Shown here one piece after another: positions 1-6,202 of a DNA stretch of 13,407 nt (positions within the stretch are counted from its first letter, which is position 1; each line of letters begins with the position of its first letter). Source of the DNA: Campylobacteraceae bacterium (GTDB lineage Bacteria > Campylobacterota > Campylobacteria > Campylobacterales > Sulfurospirillaceae). The notes under the pieces are model-generated. The model had not been told where the DNA came from. It searched no databases and was given only the letters and a program-made list of their open reading frames with translations. Location of the stretch: positions 1 to 13,407 of the forward strand of contig JALUMZ010000070.1 in the NCBI GenBank assembly GCA_027055635.1, in the 5' to 3' direction. The position numbers and the translations under genes were made by a program.

Positions 1-985
1 TGTTGATACCGCTTTTTCCTATAGCTTTTGATTTTTGATCAGCTAGTAGAGTAACAACTGCTTTGTTTTCGCTAACAATCTTTACATTTGAGATGATGGC
101 AGGACTTAGGGCTCTTGAGATAAATATCTCCGGAATTGTAGAGTACTCTATACAGTCTATATTTTCGCCGTGTAGTTCCTGGCTTATAGAGTTTATACGA
201 ACACCTTTCGTGCCTACGGTTGCCCCTACTGCGTCTATGTTTGGATGCAAGGATGTAAGAGCTATCTTTGCCCTTTCACCCGGAATTCTTGCAGATGCAT
301 TTATCTCTATCATCTCATCTTTTATCTCAGGAACTTCAAGAGCTAAAAGAGCTTCAAGAAACTTGGGGCTTGTCCTTGAGAGTTCCACTATTATCCCCTG
401 AACTCTATCGATATATACTTTTCTTATTACGCTTTTGACAACATCTCCAACTTTGAACTTTTCACCTTTGATTCTGCTTCTTCTTGGCAATATTGCTCTA
501 ACTTCATTTACTTCTATATAGGTATTTTCTTCATGGTCAACTCTAACAACAGATCCAAAAACACGACGACCAATCATATTTTTATATCTATCAAAAATTT
601 TTGTCTCTAGTAGCCTTTGTATATGAAACTCTAACTCTCTTTGAAGTGTAGCAGCAGCAGTTCTTCCTAGGTTGTCAAGAGGAAGTTCGTAAGTTAATTC
701 ATCACCTACCTCAATATCCGGGTCAACTTCTCTAGCTTCGCTTAACGATATATAATTTTCATTCTCTTCGCTAAGTTCTTCATCTCCATCTTGTAAAACC
801 GTAACTTTTTGATATAGTTTCAGGGTTTTTGTTTCGGGATTTATCTCAGCACCATATTCATACTCTCTACCATAAACTTTTTTTGCGGTATTTATCAGAG
901 CTGTTTTTACAGTCTCTTTTACATCTTTTATATCCAAGCCCTTTTCATTTGCTATGGATTCTATAATATCTAATATTTTACTCAA
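1..985 (-). CDS. nusA: Transcription termination/antitermination factor NusA (C-terminus cut by window edge)
   Basis: NusA binds RNA polymerase and nascent RNA and modulates pausing, termination and antitermination in the cytoplasm. I translated the minus strand by eye from a TTG at 983-985 (MSKILDIIESIANEKGLDIK). About 328 residues are visible: an N-terminal polymerase-binding domain (to ~125), an S1 domain (~128-195, with the conserved stretch MIGRRVFGSVVRV), a first KH domain with the GxKGxRI signature (GTKGVRI, residues 258-264), and the start of a second KH domain (IGKSGIN, at the window edge). The TTG is preceded by AGAGG at a good distance, and no in-frame ATG lies near the conserved N-terminus. 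Campylobacterota NusA is roughly 370 residues, so perhaps 40 are missing. The gene is transcribed away from the miaB operon. An open frame on the opposite strand at 63-401 is a shadow of this gene. Confidence 0.95.
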   Translation of the reverse strand, partial: MSKILDIIESIANEKGLDIKDVKETVKTALINTAKKVYGREYEYGAEINPETKTLKLYQKVTVLQDGDEELSEENENYISLSEAREVDPDIEVGDELTYELPLDNLGRTAAATLQRELEFHIQRLLETKIFDRYKNMIGRRVFGSVVRVDHEENTYIEVNEVRAILPRRSRIKGEKFKVGDVVKSVIRKVYIDRVQGIIVELSRTSPKFLEALLALEVPEIKDEMIEINASARIPGERAKIALTSLHPNIDAVGATVGTKGVRINSISQELHGENIDCIEYSTIPEIFISRALSPAIISNVKIVSENKAVVTLLADQKSKAIGKSGIN

Positions 986-1035
986 TTTTTACCTCTTTTT
1001 TGGGTATTTAGTGCACCCTAAATTTTTCGCAACAT

Positions 1036-1044
1036 ACTATAACA
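1036..1044 (-). promoter_or_regulatory. Candidate extended -10 element for nusA
   Basis: On the minus strand this reads TGTTATAGT, an extended -10 (TGn followed by TATAGT, 5 of 6 matches to TATAAT). It would give a 5' leader of about 45 bases before the TTG start of nusA. No convincing -35 is visible, which is usual for housekeeping promoters in Campylobacterota. The call rests on the motif only. The 224-base divergent spacer around it (986-1209) is otherwise AT-rich, holds an 8-base palindrome cgagctcg near 1072-1079, and shows no further gene. Confidence 0.4.
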
Positions 1045-1177
1045 TCAAAAATTTGGAGTTTAAAATAATTGCGAGCTCGAAGAAAATAATTATATCTAAA
1101 AAGTTATTTTTATTCAAGTTAATAAGTAATTTATACAAATAAAGATAAAATATTAGGATTTCTATGCCAAATGTATA

Positions 1178-1186
1178 TGGTATAAC
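1178..1186 (+). promoter_or_regulatory. Candidate extended -10 element for the HP0268-like/miaB operon
   Basis: The sequence TGGTATAAC is an extended -10 (TGn plus TATAAC, 5 of 6 matches) about 24 bases upstream of the first gene of the operon. It leaves a short leader containing the ribosome-binding site. No clear -35 is present, as is common in this phylum. Motif and position are seen directly; promoter activity is inferred. Confidence 0.4.
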
Positions 1187-1209
1187 TTAGCGCAATAAAA
1201 AGGTAAATG

Positions 1210-1452
1210 ATGGAACTAAAATTAGCAAGAAAAGAGCTTGGTGCAAAGCCAAAAATAATAAAATTGGAAAAAATTGAAGAGACTATTAAAAAAGATGGTC
1301 AAAAGATTTTCTACTTTGATAAAGAAAATTCTCACAAAGATTTAGTTGCTTTGGTAGAATTTTTTGAAGACAAAGATATGAGTGTCTATCTCAGAGAGGT
1401 CAAGTATGGGCTTGGAGATGATGATTACATGTATGAAATCCACATACTCTAA
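1210..1452 (+). CDS. HP0268-like small conserved Campylobacterota protein
   Basis: An 80-residue acidic/basic soluble protein. Its length, its start (MELKLARK) and its core (IFYFDKENSHKDLV, then a phenylalanine pair, YLREV and a C-terminal YEIHIL) match, from memory, H. pylori HP0268. That protein has an SMR-like alpha/beta fold and has been reported as a nicking endonuclease. The function in this organism is therefore only inferred; nothing in the sequence proves nuclease activity. Two ATG codons are adjacent (1207 and 1210). The AGG at 1201-1203 sits 6 bases before the second, which also matches the HP0268 N-terminus, so I chose 1210. It ends 9 bases before miaB and is almost certainly co-transcribed with it. 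No membrane segment or signal peptide is visible. Confidence 0.82.
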   Translation: MELKLARKELGAKPKIIKLEKIEETIKKDGQKIFYFDKENSHKDLVALVEFFEDKDMSVYLREVKYGLGDDDYMYEIHIL

Positions 1453-1461
1453 GGTCTAAAT

Positions 1462-2766
1462 TTGTCAAAGAAGTTATATATTGAGACTTTAGGCTGTGCT
1501 ATGAATGTCAGGGATAGTGAACATATTATAGCGGAGTTGAAAGAGAAGGAAAATTATACTCTTAGCAATGATGCCTCTAATGCAGATCTTATCCTTATCA
1601 ATACTTGCAGTGTGCGAGAAAAGCCTGTAAGTAAGCTGTTTTCAGAGATAGGAGTTTTCAATAAAAAGAAGAAACCCGGAGCAAAAATTGGAGTTTGTGG
1701 GTGCAGTGCAAGCCATCTAGGAGAAGAGATATTTAAAAGGGCTCCCGAGGTAAATTTTGTATTGGGAGCTAGAAATGTATCTAAAATTTCACAAGCTATA
1801 AAAGAAGATAAATTTTTAAGTGTGGATATTGATTATGATGAGAGTAGTTATGCTTTTGGCGAATTTAGGAGTTCAAGCTACAAGGCATTTGTTAATATCT
1901 CCATAGGGTGCGATAAAAAATGTACATACTGTATCGTTCCAAATACAAGAGGAGAGGAGATCTCTATTCCGGCTGATTTGATAGCTAAAGAAGCAGAAAT
2001 TGCAACCAAAAATGGAGCTAAAGAGATTTTTTTATTAGGACAAAATGTTAATAATTATGGCAGAAGATTTAGTGATAAAAGCCATAAAAAGATGGATTTT
2101 AGTGACCTGTTAGAGATGATAAGCCAAATCGATGAAGTACAAAGAATCCGTTTTACCTCTCCGCATCCTCTGCATATGGATGATAAATTTCTAAGTATGT
2201 TTGCATCCAATCCAAAGGTATGTAAATCTATGCATATGCCATTGCAAAGCGGCTCCACAAGAGTTTTAGAGCAGATGAAGAGAGGTTATAGTAAAGAGTG
2301 GTTCTTAAATAGAGCGCTAAAGCTAAGAGAGATGATACCGGAAGTCTCTATAAGTACAGATATAATAGTCGGTTTTCCAGGAGAGAGCGAAGAGGACTTT
2401 AAAGATACTCTTGATGTAGTAAGGCAAGTTAGGTTTGAACAAATCTTTTCTTTTAAATACTCACCAAGACCGCTGACTAGGGCAGCAGAATTTACAAATC
2501 AAGTAGATCCAAAAGTTGCTTCAGCTAGACTACAACAACTCCAAGAGTTACAACAGAGCATATTGGATGAAATTTCCCAAAAACATTTAAACAGAGTATA
2601 TGAAGTATATTTTGAAGAGAAAAGAGATAATGGAATGTTAGCAGGCAGAAGCGATAATAATGCTCTTGTACAGGTTGAAGGCAAAGATGAGTGGCTAGGA
2701 GAGATAAAAAAAGTAAAAATTACAAATCCAAAACGATTGTCACTATATGGCGAAGTTGTTATCTAA
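1462..2766 (+). CDS. miaB: tRNA-2-methylthio-N6-dimethylallyladenosine synthase MiaB
   Basis: Radical-SAM methylthiotransferase that adds a 2-methylthio group to i6A37 of tRNAs reading UNN codons, using two [4Fe-4S] clusters. The 434-residue length is normal. The N-terminal UPF0004 domain carries the three cluster cysteines, in ETLGCAMN (C12), INTCSVREK (C49) and GCSA (C81). The radical-SAM CxxxCxxC motif is C150, C154 and C157 (SIGCDKKCTYCIVP). A C-terminal TRAM domain covers about residues 370-434. The start is TTG at 1462, fixed by the conserved MSKKLYIETLGC beginning; no ATG is available nearby. The last 20 bases overlap the next gene, so translational coupling is likely. The presence of ETLGCAMN rather than SLGCNKN and the INTCSVREK motif separate it from the RimO paralogue encoded at 7141-8454. 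Confidence 0.97.
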   Translation: MSKKLYIETLGCAMNVRDSEHIIAELKEKENYTLSNDASNADLILINTCSVREKPVSKLFSEIGVFNKKKKPGAKIGVCGCSASHLGEEIFKRAPEVNFVLGARNVSKISQAIKEDKFLSVDIDYDESSYAFGEFRSSSYKAFVNISIGCDKKCTYCIVPNTRGEEISIPADLIAKEAEIATKNGAKEIFLLGQNVNNYGRRFSDKSHKKMDFSDLLEMISQIDEVQRIRFTSPHPLHMDDKFLSMFASNPKVCKSMHMPLQSGSTRVLEQMKRGYSKEWFLNRALKLREMIPEVSISTDIIVGFPGESEEDFKDTLDVVRQVRFEQIFSFKYSPRPLTRAAEFTNQVDPKVASARLQQLQELQQSILDEISQKHLNRVYEVYFEEKRDNGMLAGRSDNNALVQVEGKDEWLGEIKKVKITNPKRLSLYGEVVI

Positions 2767-3382
2767 GGATTTTAAAAAGGCTGTTTTATTAAAGATAGCA
2801 CCAAAAGTTATCTATATTGCAGCAAAGTTACTATATTTTACATGCAAGAAGAGATTTCATGGTAAAGTAACAGATATGCAAAATCCTGTGATTATGGCTT
2901 TTTGGCATGGAGAGCTTCTAGCTGTTTTGCTAGGATATATGTCTTATGGAAAAATTGCAAAAGTTGATTCTGTTATAAGTGGGCATAATGACGGAGAGAT
3001 AATAGCTAGAGTTATTTCACTTTTTGGAGGAGGAACTATCAGAGGAAGTTCTACTAGAGGGGGAGTGAGGGTTATAAAAGATTCTTTCAAAAGTCTTGAT
3101 TTGGGGAGGGATTTAGCTATAACTCCCGATGGTCCAAAAGGACCTAGGCATAGTGTGGCTGATGGGATTGTGCTGATTTCAAAAAGGAAAAATGTTCCGA
3201 TAGTTGTATGTAATTGCAAGCCAACATCTTATTGGCAGTTTAATAGCTGGGATAAATTTATCATTCCCAAACCATTTTGTACTCTTGATTTTTATGTTCA
3301 AGAGCCATTTTTTTTAGATGATTTATCGCTAAAAGAGTCTAAAGAGTTTATAAAAGAGAGGTTGATGCAAAATGCTGTCTAA
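2747..3382 (+). CDS. DUF374 family lysophospholipid acyltransferase-like protein
   Basis: A 211-residue protein with the DUF374 (LPLAT superfamily) signature motifs in order: FWHGELL (residues 52-58), SGHNDGEI (78-85), RGSSTRGG (99-106) and TPDGPKGPRH (126-135). Members are predicted membrane-associated acyltransferases; the acyl donor and acceptor are generally unknown, and a role in lipid A or phospholipid acylation is only inferred. The hydrophobic stretch at about residues 14-32 could be a membrane anchor. The start ATG at 2747 lies inside the end of miaB (20-base overlap), and its own end overlaps the next gene by 11 bases, which argues for one polycistronic unit. The order HP0268-like, miaB, DUF374 is, from memory, the same as in Helicobacter pylori. 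Confidence 0.88.
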   Translation: MAKLLSKDFKKAVLLKIAPKVIYIAAKLLYFTCKKRFHGKVTDMQNPVIMAFWHGELLAVLLGYMSYGKIAKVDSVISGHNDGEIIARVISLFGGGTIRGSSTRGGVRVIKDSFKSLDLGRDLAITPDGPKGPRHSVADGIVLISKRKNVPIVVCNCKPTSYWQFNSWDKFIIPKPFCTLDFYVQEPFFLDDLSLKESKEFIKERLMQNAV

Positions 3383-3824
3383 AGTTGTATTAGTAATTTC
3401 AGCTATCATTTTTCTACTGTTAGTTGGCTTTTATTTTATCACCAACTCATCATATCAAGACTCTTTTGAAGCTAGATTTTACTACTTTATAGGCAATTAT
3501 GAAAAGGCTTATGATTTTGCAAAAAAAGCCTATGATAAAGATTCATATAACAAAATGGCATTTACTGTTTTGAGCCAGAGTAAAACTGCTATGGAGTATG
3601 TGGATTATATCAAAACAGGAAATAAATATTTTGACAAGATAGATAAAATTAGTTCAAAAAAAGAGTATAGCGACGCAGATAAAGTGCGTATAAAGTTGAT
3701 GTGTGAGATTATGATGGGAAATTATAAAAAACTTGTCCCTACAAAACTTACAGACAAAGAGCTGATTAGCGATGCAAAAAAAATGAATGATAAATTTAAG
3801 CAACTATATGAGGAGTTATTTTAG
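3372..3824 (+). CDS. Membrane-anchored hypothetical protein with TPR-like helices
   Basis: 150 residues; I do not recognise a named family. Residues about 4-24 form one hydrophobic segment (VVLVISAIIFLLLVGFYFIT) that would act as an uncleaved N-terminal anchor, leaving most of the chain on the periplasmic side. The following part (FYYFIGNYEKAYDFAKKAYD) has the spacing of a tetratricopeptide-like helix pair, so a scaffolding or assembly role is possible but unproven. It overlaps the acyltransferase gene by 11 bases and is the last gene of the operon that begins at 1210. Its TAG stop lies inside the first repeat unit of the downstream palindromic element (3821-4046), so the final codons and stop may have been shaped by insertion of that element. 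Confidence 0.75.
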   Translation: MLSKVVLVISAIIFLLLVGFYFITNSSYQDSFEARFYYFIGNYEKAYDFAKKAYDKDSYNKMAFTVLSQSKTAMEYVDYIKTGNKYFDKIDKISSKKEYSDADKVRIKLMCEIMMGNYKKLVPTKLTDKELISDAKKMNDKFKQLYEELF

Positions 3825-3990
3825 AGGCACCCTTAGTTTGGTACCGCTTTTGCTTAGCATTAGAGGTGTCCTCAAGGGCATCTCTAATAACCCTATAATA
3901 GGCTTCCCTTTGGGCTTTATGAGATTTCTTGTATGCTTCGTTAGACTTTCTTGAATTAGCTAGGGCTAGTCCTGCAAAAGTCTGCCTTGC
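3796..3990 (-). other. Stop-free antisense reading through the palindromic element, no start codon
   Basis: On the minus strand, 64 consecutive sense codons run between a TAA at 3991-3993 and a TAA at 3796-3798. The peptide looks protein-like (begins ARQTFAGLALANSRKSNEAY and includes REAYYRVIRDALEDTSN) rather than like random AT-rich DNA, but it contains no ATG, GTG or TTG start. It could be a remnant of a gene carried by, or captured in, the repeat element, or just chance in a locally G+C-richer stretch. The related locus near 8484-8573 reads RQVCAGLAKANS in the equivalent frame, again without a start. I treat it as a possible gene fragment, not as a gene. Confidence 0.25.
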
Positions 3991-4046
3991 TTACAAAAAA
4001 CCTCATAAAGCTATCAGTATATAGGGTTGTTAGAGGTGTCCTTAAG
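3821..4046. repeat. Palindromic intergenic element (MITE-like)
   Basis: The spacer between the hypothetical gene and the pilus-like trio is dominated by an imperfect palindrome. The outer arms 3874-3897 and 4020-4043 match at 21 of 24 positions, and the three differences are all G-U compatible. Middle arms 3915-3936 and 3989-4010 match at 19 of 22. The centre is a small stem (attagc 3955-3960, loop 3961-3964, gctagt 3965-3970). Direct copies of ttagaggtgtcctcaag lie at 3860-3876 and 4030-4046 (16 of 17 identical), with a diverged copy at 3821-3836. No transposase is present. This architecture fits a non-autonomous mobile repeat or a long structured RNA; which one cannot be told from one window. 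It is visibly richer in G+C than its surroundings. Confidence 0.7.
3859..3888 (+). terminator. Perfect 13-bp hairpin with TCAA loop after the miaB operon (terminator-like, no U tract)
   Basis: The arm ttagaggtgtcc (3860-3871) pairs along its whole length with gggcatctctaa (3876-3887) around the loop tcaa, and an outer A-T pair extends the stem to 13 bp; two pairs are G-U. It lies 35 bases after the stop of the last operon gene. It could act as a transcription terminator or an mRNA-stabilising 3' end, but it is not followed by a run of U, so the terminator call is weak. The right arm can alternatively pair with the downstream repeat at 4030-4043. Confidence 0.35.
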
Positions 4047-4106
4047 CAAATATTGCCTAAAATATGGATACAAGAAAGAGTTATCTGTTTAGTTAGTGGA
4101 GTAAAG

Positions 4107-5153
4107 ATGAAATTGCAAAAATATTTTACAAATCTTTTTATATCAATTATTGAAGAAGAAGATTCATATAAATTACTCTGCAAAGTTGTTAAAAAAGGAA
4201 AATTACAAGATAAATTTATCAAAAATTTTGAGATTAAATCCAAGGATGAAAAACTTGACAAAGAGATGGAAGAGTATCTTATCTCTATGCAAGAAAAGTA
4301 TAGCTATACATATATCATTCTTTTGTTAAATTCTATGGGGCAAGGAGCCATAAGAGGAGTTGGAAAGGAAGATTTTGAAAAGGCAAGTGTTGAGCTTAAA
4401 AGTGTAAGAACGGTAAAATTTAAAACATGGTCAGCCTATATCTCTTTTATAGATTTGAATTGGATACAGAAAATATATGCCAAAGTGGGAATTGATCTTT
4501 TATATTCACCATTTGCAGTACTCTATAATCTTCTGTTGGGATACAAGCTAAAAACTCAACCTACACTCTATATCTTAAATCAAGAAGAGTCTGTTACGAT
4601 AAGTGTATTTAAAGGAGATACACTATATTTCGGGGCTTTTTATAAGATCAGCAAAGATGATGTGCTTGGTAGCGTAGATATTGATGATTGGGAAAATGAA
4701 GAAGAAGAGAGCAGAGTAGAGGGTTTGGCATCATTAGATGATGAAAAAAATGAAGAAGATGAAGAAGAGCTCTCTAATTTGGAAGATTTGAGTGAGCTTG
4801 ACAGCTTTGATATGGATACTCAAGATGAAGAGTTTTCAGATATAAAAGAGAATGGTGATGATATTTTGTCTGATTCTCAGATGGAAGATGTGAGCATAGA
4901 AGATATAGAACTTTACGGAAGAGATTTAGAGATATATAAATTTTTAAATAAAGCTTTAAAAGAGTATTATAAAAACGATCTTTACGAGAGTGATTTTATA
5001 GAACAGGCAGTTATATTTGATGCGTATGATATGAGTCAAGAGATGATGGACAGCATAGAAAATGATCTTCTGTTGGATCTACAAATGCACAAGATAGATA
5101 TAAGTGAAGTAGTTTGTGATCTAGGTATAAGAGAGGTTTATGGTGAATTATAG
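4107..5153 (+). CDS. PilM/GspL-like cytoplasmic platform protein with acidic insert
   Basis: 348 residues, no signal peptide or clear membrane segment. I assign it by fold pattern and context, not by a strong motif. The N-terminal strands and the later segment YILNQEESVTISVFKGDTLY resemble the beta hairpins of the actin-like PilM/cytoplasmic GspL fold, and the next two genes are PilN-like and PilO-like. The canonical PilM N-terminal nucleotide-binding motif is not evident. Residues about 184-268 form a strongly acidic insert (runs such as DDWENEEEES and NEEDEEELSN), probably disordered. The start is ATG 4107, supported by GGAG 7 bases upstream. A longer frame from TTG 3987 would translate the palindromic element and is unlikely. 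The gene overlaps the next one by 14 bases. Confidence 0.55.
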   Translation: MKLQKYFTNLFISIIEEEDSYKLLCKVVKKGKLQDKFIKNFEIKSKDEKLDKEMEEYLISMQEKYSYTYIILLLNSMGQGAIRGVGKEDFEKASVELKSVRTVKFKTWSAYISFIDLNWIQKIYAKVGIDLLYSPFAVLYNLLLGYKLKTQPTLYILNQEESVTISVFKGDTLYFGAFYKISKDDVLGSVDIDDWENEEEESRVEGLASLDDEKNEEDEEELSNLEDLSELDSFDMDTQDEEFSDIKENGDDILSDSQMEDVSIEDIELYGRDLEIYKFLNKALKEYYKNDLYESDFIEQAVIFDAYDMSQEMMDSIENDLLLDLQMHKIDISEVVCDLGIREVYGEL

Positions 5154-5664
5154 CTTTATAAAGCCAAGAGCTAAACCATTACTATCGGCATTTTCCAAGA
5201 TATGGATATCATTTATATTTTTTATCTCTTTCTTACTAGTTTCGTTTGGAGTGTTTTTATTGTTTAAAATAAATTATTATAATAAAAATAGAAAAATTAT
5301 TACAAATGAGAGAATTGCCCTAGAGCAAAAAATAGATAAAAAAGATGCTTATATAGAGTATTTGCTTCGTCAAAAATCACTAGGCGAAGAGGTTTATGCA
5401 AGAAATATACTACTAAAAGATAGCATGAAGAATTTATTTGATTTGGTGCCTGATAAGATAACACTCAATAGAGTAATTATTAAAAAAGATTCTTTGATTA
5501 TGTATGGTAGAACTCCTACAAAAGATACTTTTAATTTTCTCTTGTCTGCGCCTTTAAAATCAATATTTAGTACTAGTAATACCATGTTTTACTTAACAAA
5601 AAAGGGATGGTATAATTTTGTAAGTACAAACCAAATAACAACAACGGATGGGTTTAGTGAGTAA
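5140..5664 (+). CDS. PilN-like (type IV pilus/T2S inner-membrane) protein
   Basis: 174 residues with the PilN arrangement: a short basic N-terminus, one transmembrane helix at about residues 20-43, a charged coiled-coil stretch (~45-95), then a small alpha/beta domain whose beginning (LFDLVPDKITLNRVIIKKDS) matches the usual PilN pattern of 'leucine-rich helix, P-x-x-hydrophobic strand, hydrophobic strand'. In pilus systems PilN binds PilM with its N-terminus and pairs with PilO in the periplasm. The start ATG at 5140 overlaps the end of the upstream gene; GTG at 5143 is an alternative, as GAGAGG at 5131-5136 is spaced better for it. Family assignment is by pattern recognition and neighbours. 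Confidence 0.6.
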   Translation: MVNYSFIKPRAKPLLSAFSKIWISFIFFISFLLVSFGVFLLFKINYYNKNRKIITNERIALEQKIDKKDAYIEYLLRQKSLGEEVYARNILLKDSMKNLFDLVPDKITLNRVIIKKDSLIMYGRTPTKDTFNFLLSAPLKSIFSTSNTMFYLTKKGWYNFVSTNQITTTDGFSE

Positions 5665-6202
5665 CATAGATAGAAGTTTAGAAAAGATAAATTATATAAA
5701 ATTGTTGATTTTTTTATTTGTATTTATTATTATTACGATAACTCTTATCTCTGTGCTTATTCTGCCAAATATAAAAAAGTATAGAACAGCAAGGGCTAAT
5801 TATGATCAAGCTTTGGTTCACAAAATCAGGGTTCAGGGTGTATTGGACCAAAGAGATAAAGAGCTAAAGAAATTATCATTGGATAATAAAAAGATTTTTG
5901 ATTCATTTGGGCATAAGTTTAACCAAGAAGAGTTTACGACATTTGCAAATCAATTTTTTAGCAAAGTGTCTCTAAAAGAGGTGAAACAGAGTGAGCATAC
6001 AAAAGAGTTTAGAGTCTATGAATTAAATGTCACATCATCCCTAAAAACACCTGTAAAGTTTTATAAATTCTTAAATGCTCTCAACCACTATCAAAATCTA
6101 ATCCAAGCAGACTTTCCAATAGACCTGAAATCAAATGGGGATTTGATATATTCTACATTTAAGATAAAAGTTTATGGTTTGGCAGCCGTGAAAAAGCAAT
6201 AG
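5648..6202 (+). CDS. PilO-like (type IV pilus/T2S inner-membrane) protein
   Basis: 184 residues: one transmembrane helix at about 18-42, a coiled-coil stretch (~45-85), and a C-terminal ferredoxin-like domain ending in YSTFKIKVYGL, the typical last strand of PilO. FYKFLNALNHYQNLIQADF fits the conserved 'hydrophobic-x-x-FL-x-x-L' helix before that strand. In known systems PilO forms a heterodimer with PilN that aligns the machine across the periplasm. It overlaps the PilN-like gene by 17 bases. ATG 5648 lacks a good ribosome-binding site; GTG 5657, preceded by GGATGGG, may be the true start. Its 3' end overlaps the convergent tilS by 44 bases. No PilP, PilQ/secretin, ATPase or pilin gene follows here. 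Confidence 0.62.
   Translation: MGLVSNIDRSLEKINYIKLLIFLFVFIIITITLISVLILPNIKKYRTARANYDQALVHKIRVQGVLDQRDKELKKLSLDNKKIFDSFGHKFNQEEFTTFANQFFSKVSLKEVKQSEHTKEFRVYELNVTSSLKTPVKFYKFLNALNHYQNLIQADFPIDLKSNGDLIYSTFKIKVYGLAAVKKQ

Noticed and set aside
63..401. Plus-strand open frame encoding 112 residues
   Set aside because: It is antisense to the KH/S1 region of nusA, which is strongly supported on the minus strand.
3987..4106. Upstream extension of the PilM-like gene from a TTG at 3987
   Set aside because: It would translate the right half of the palindromic element; ATG 4107 has a GGAG ribosome-binding site at good spacing and starts the recognisable fold.
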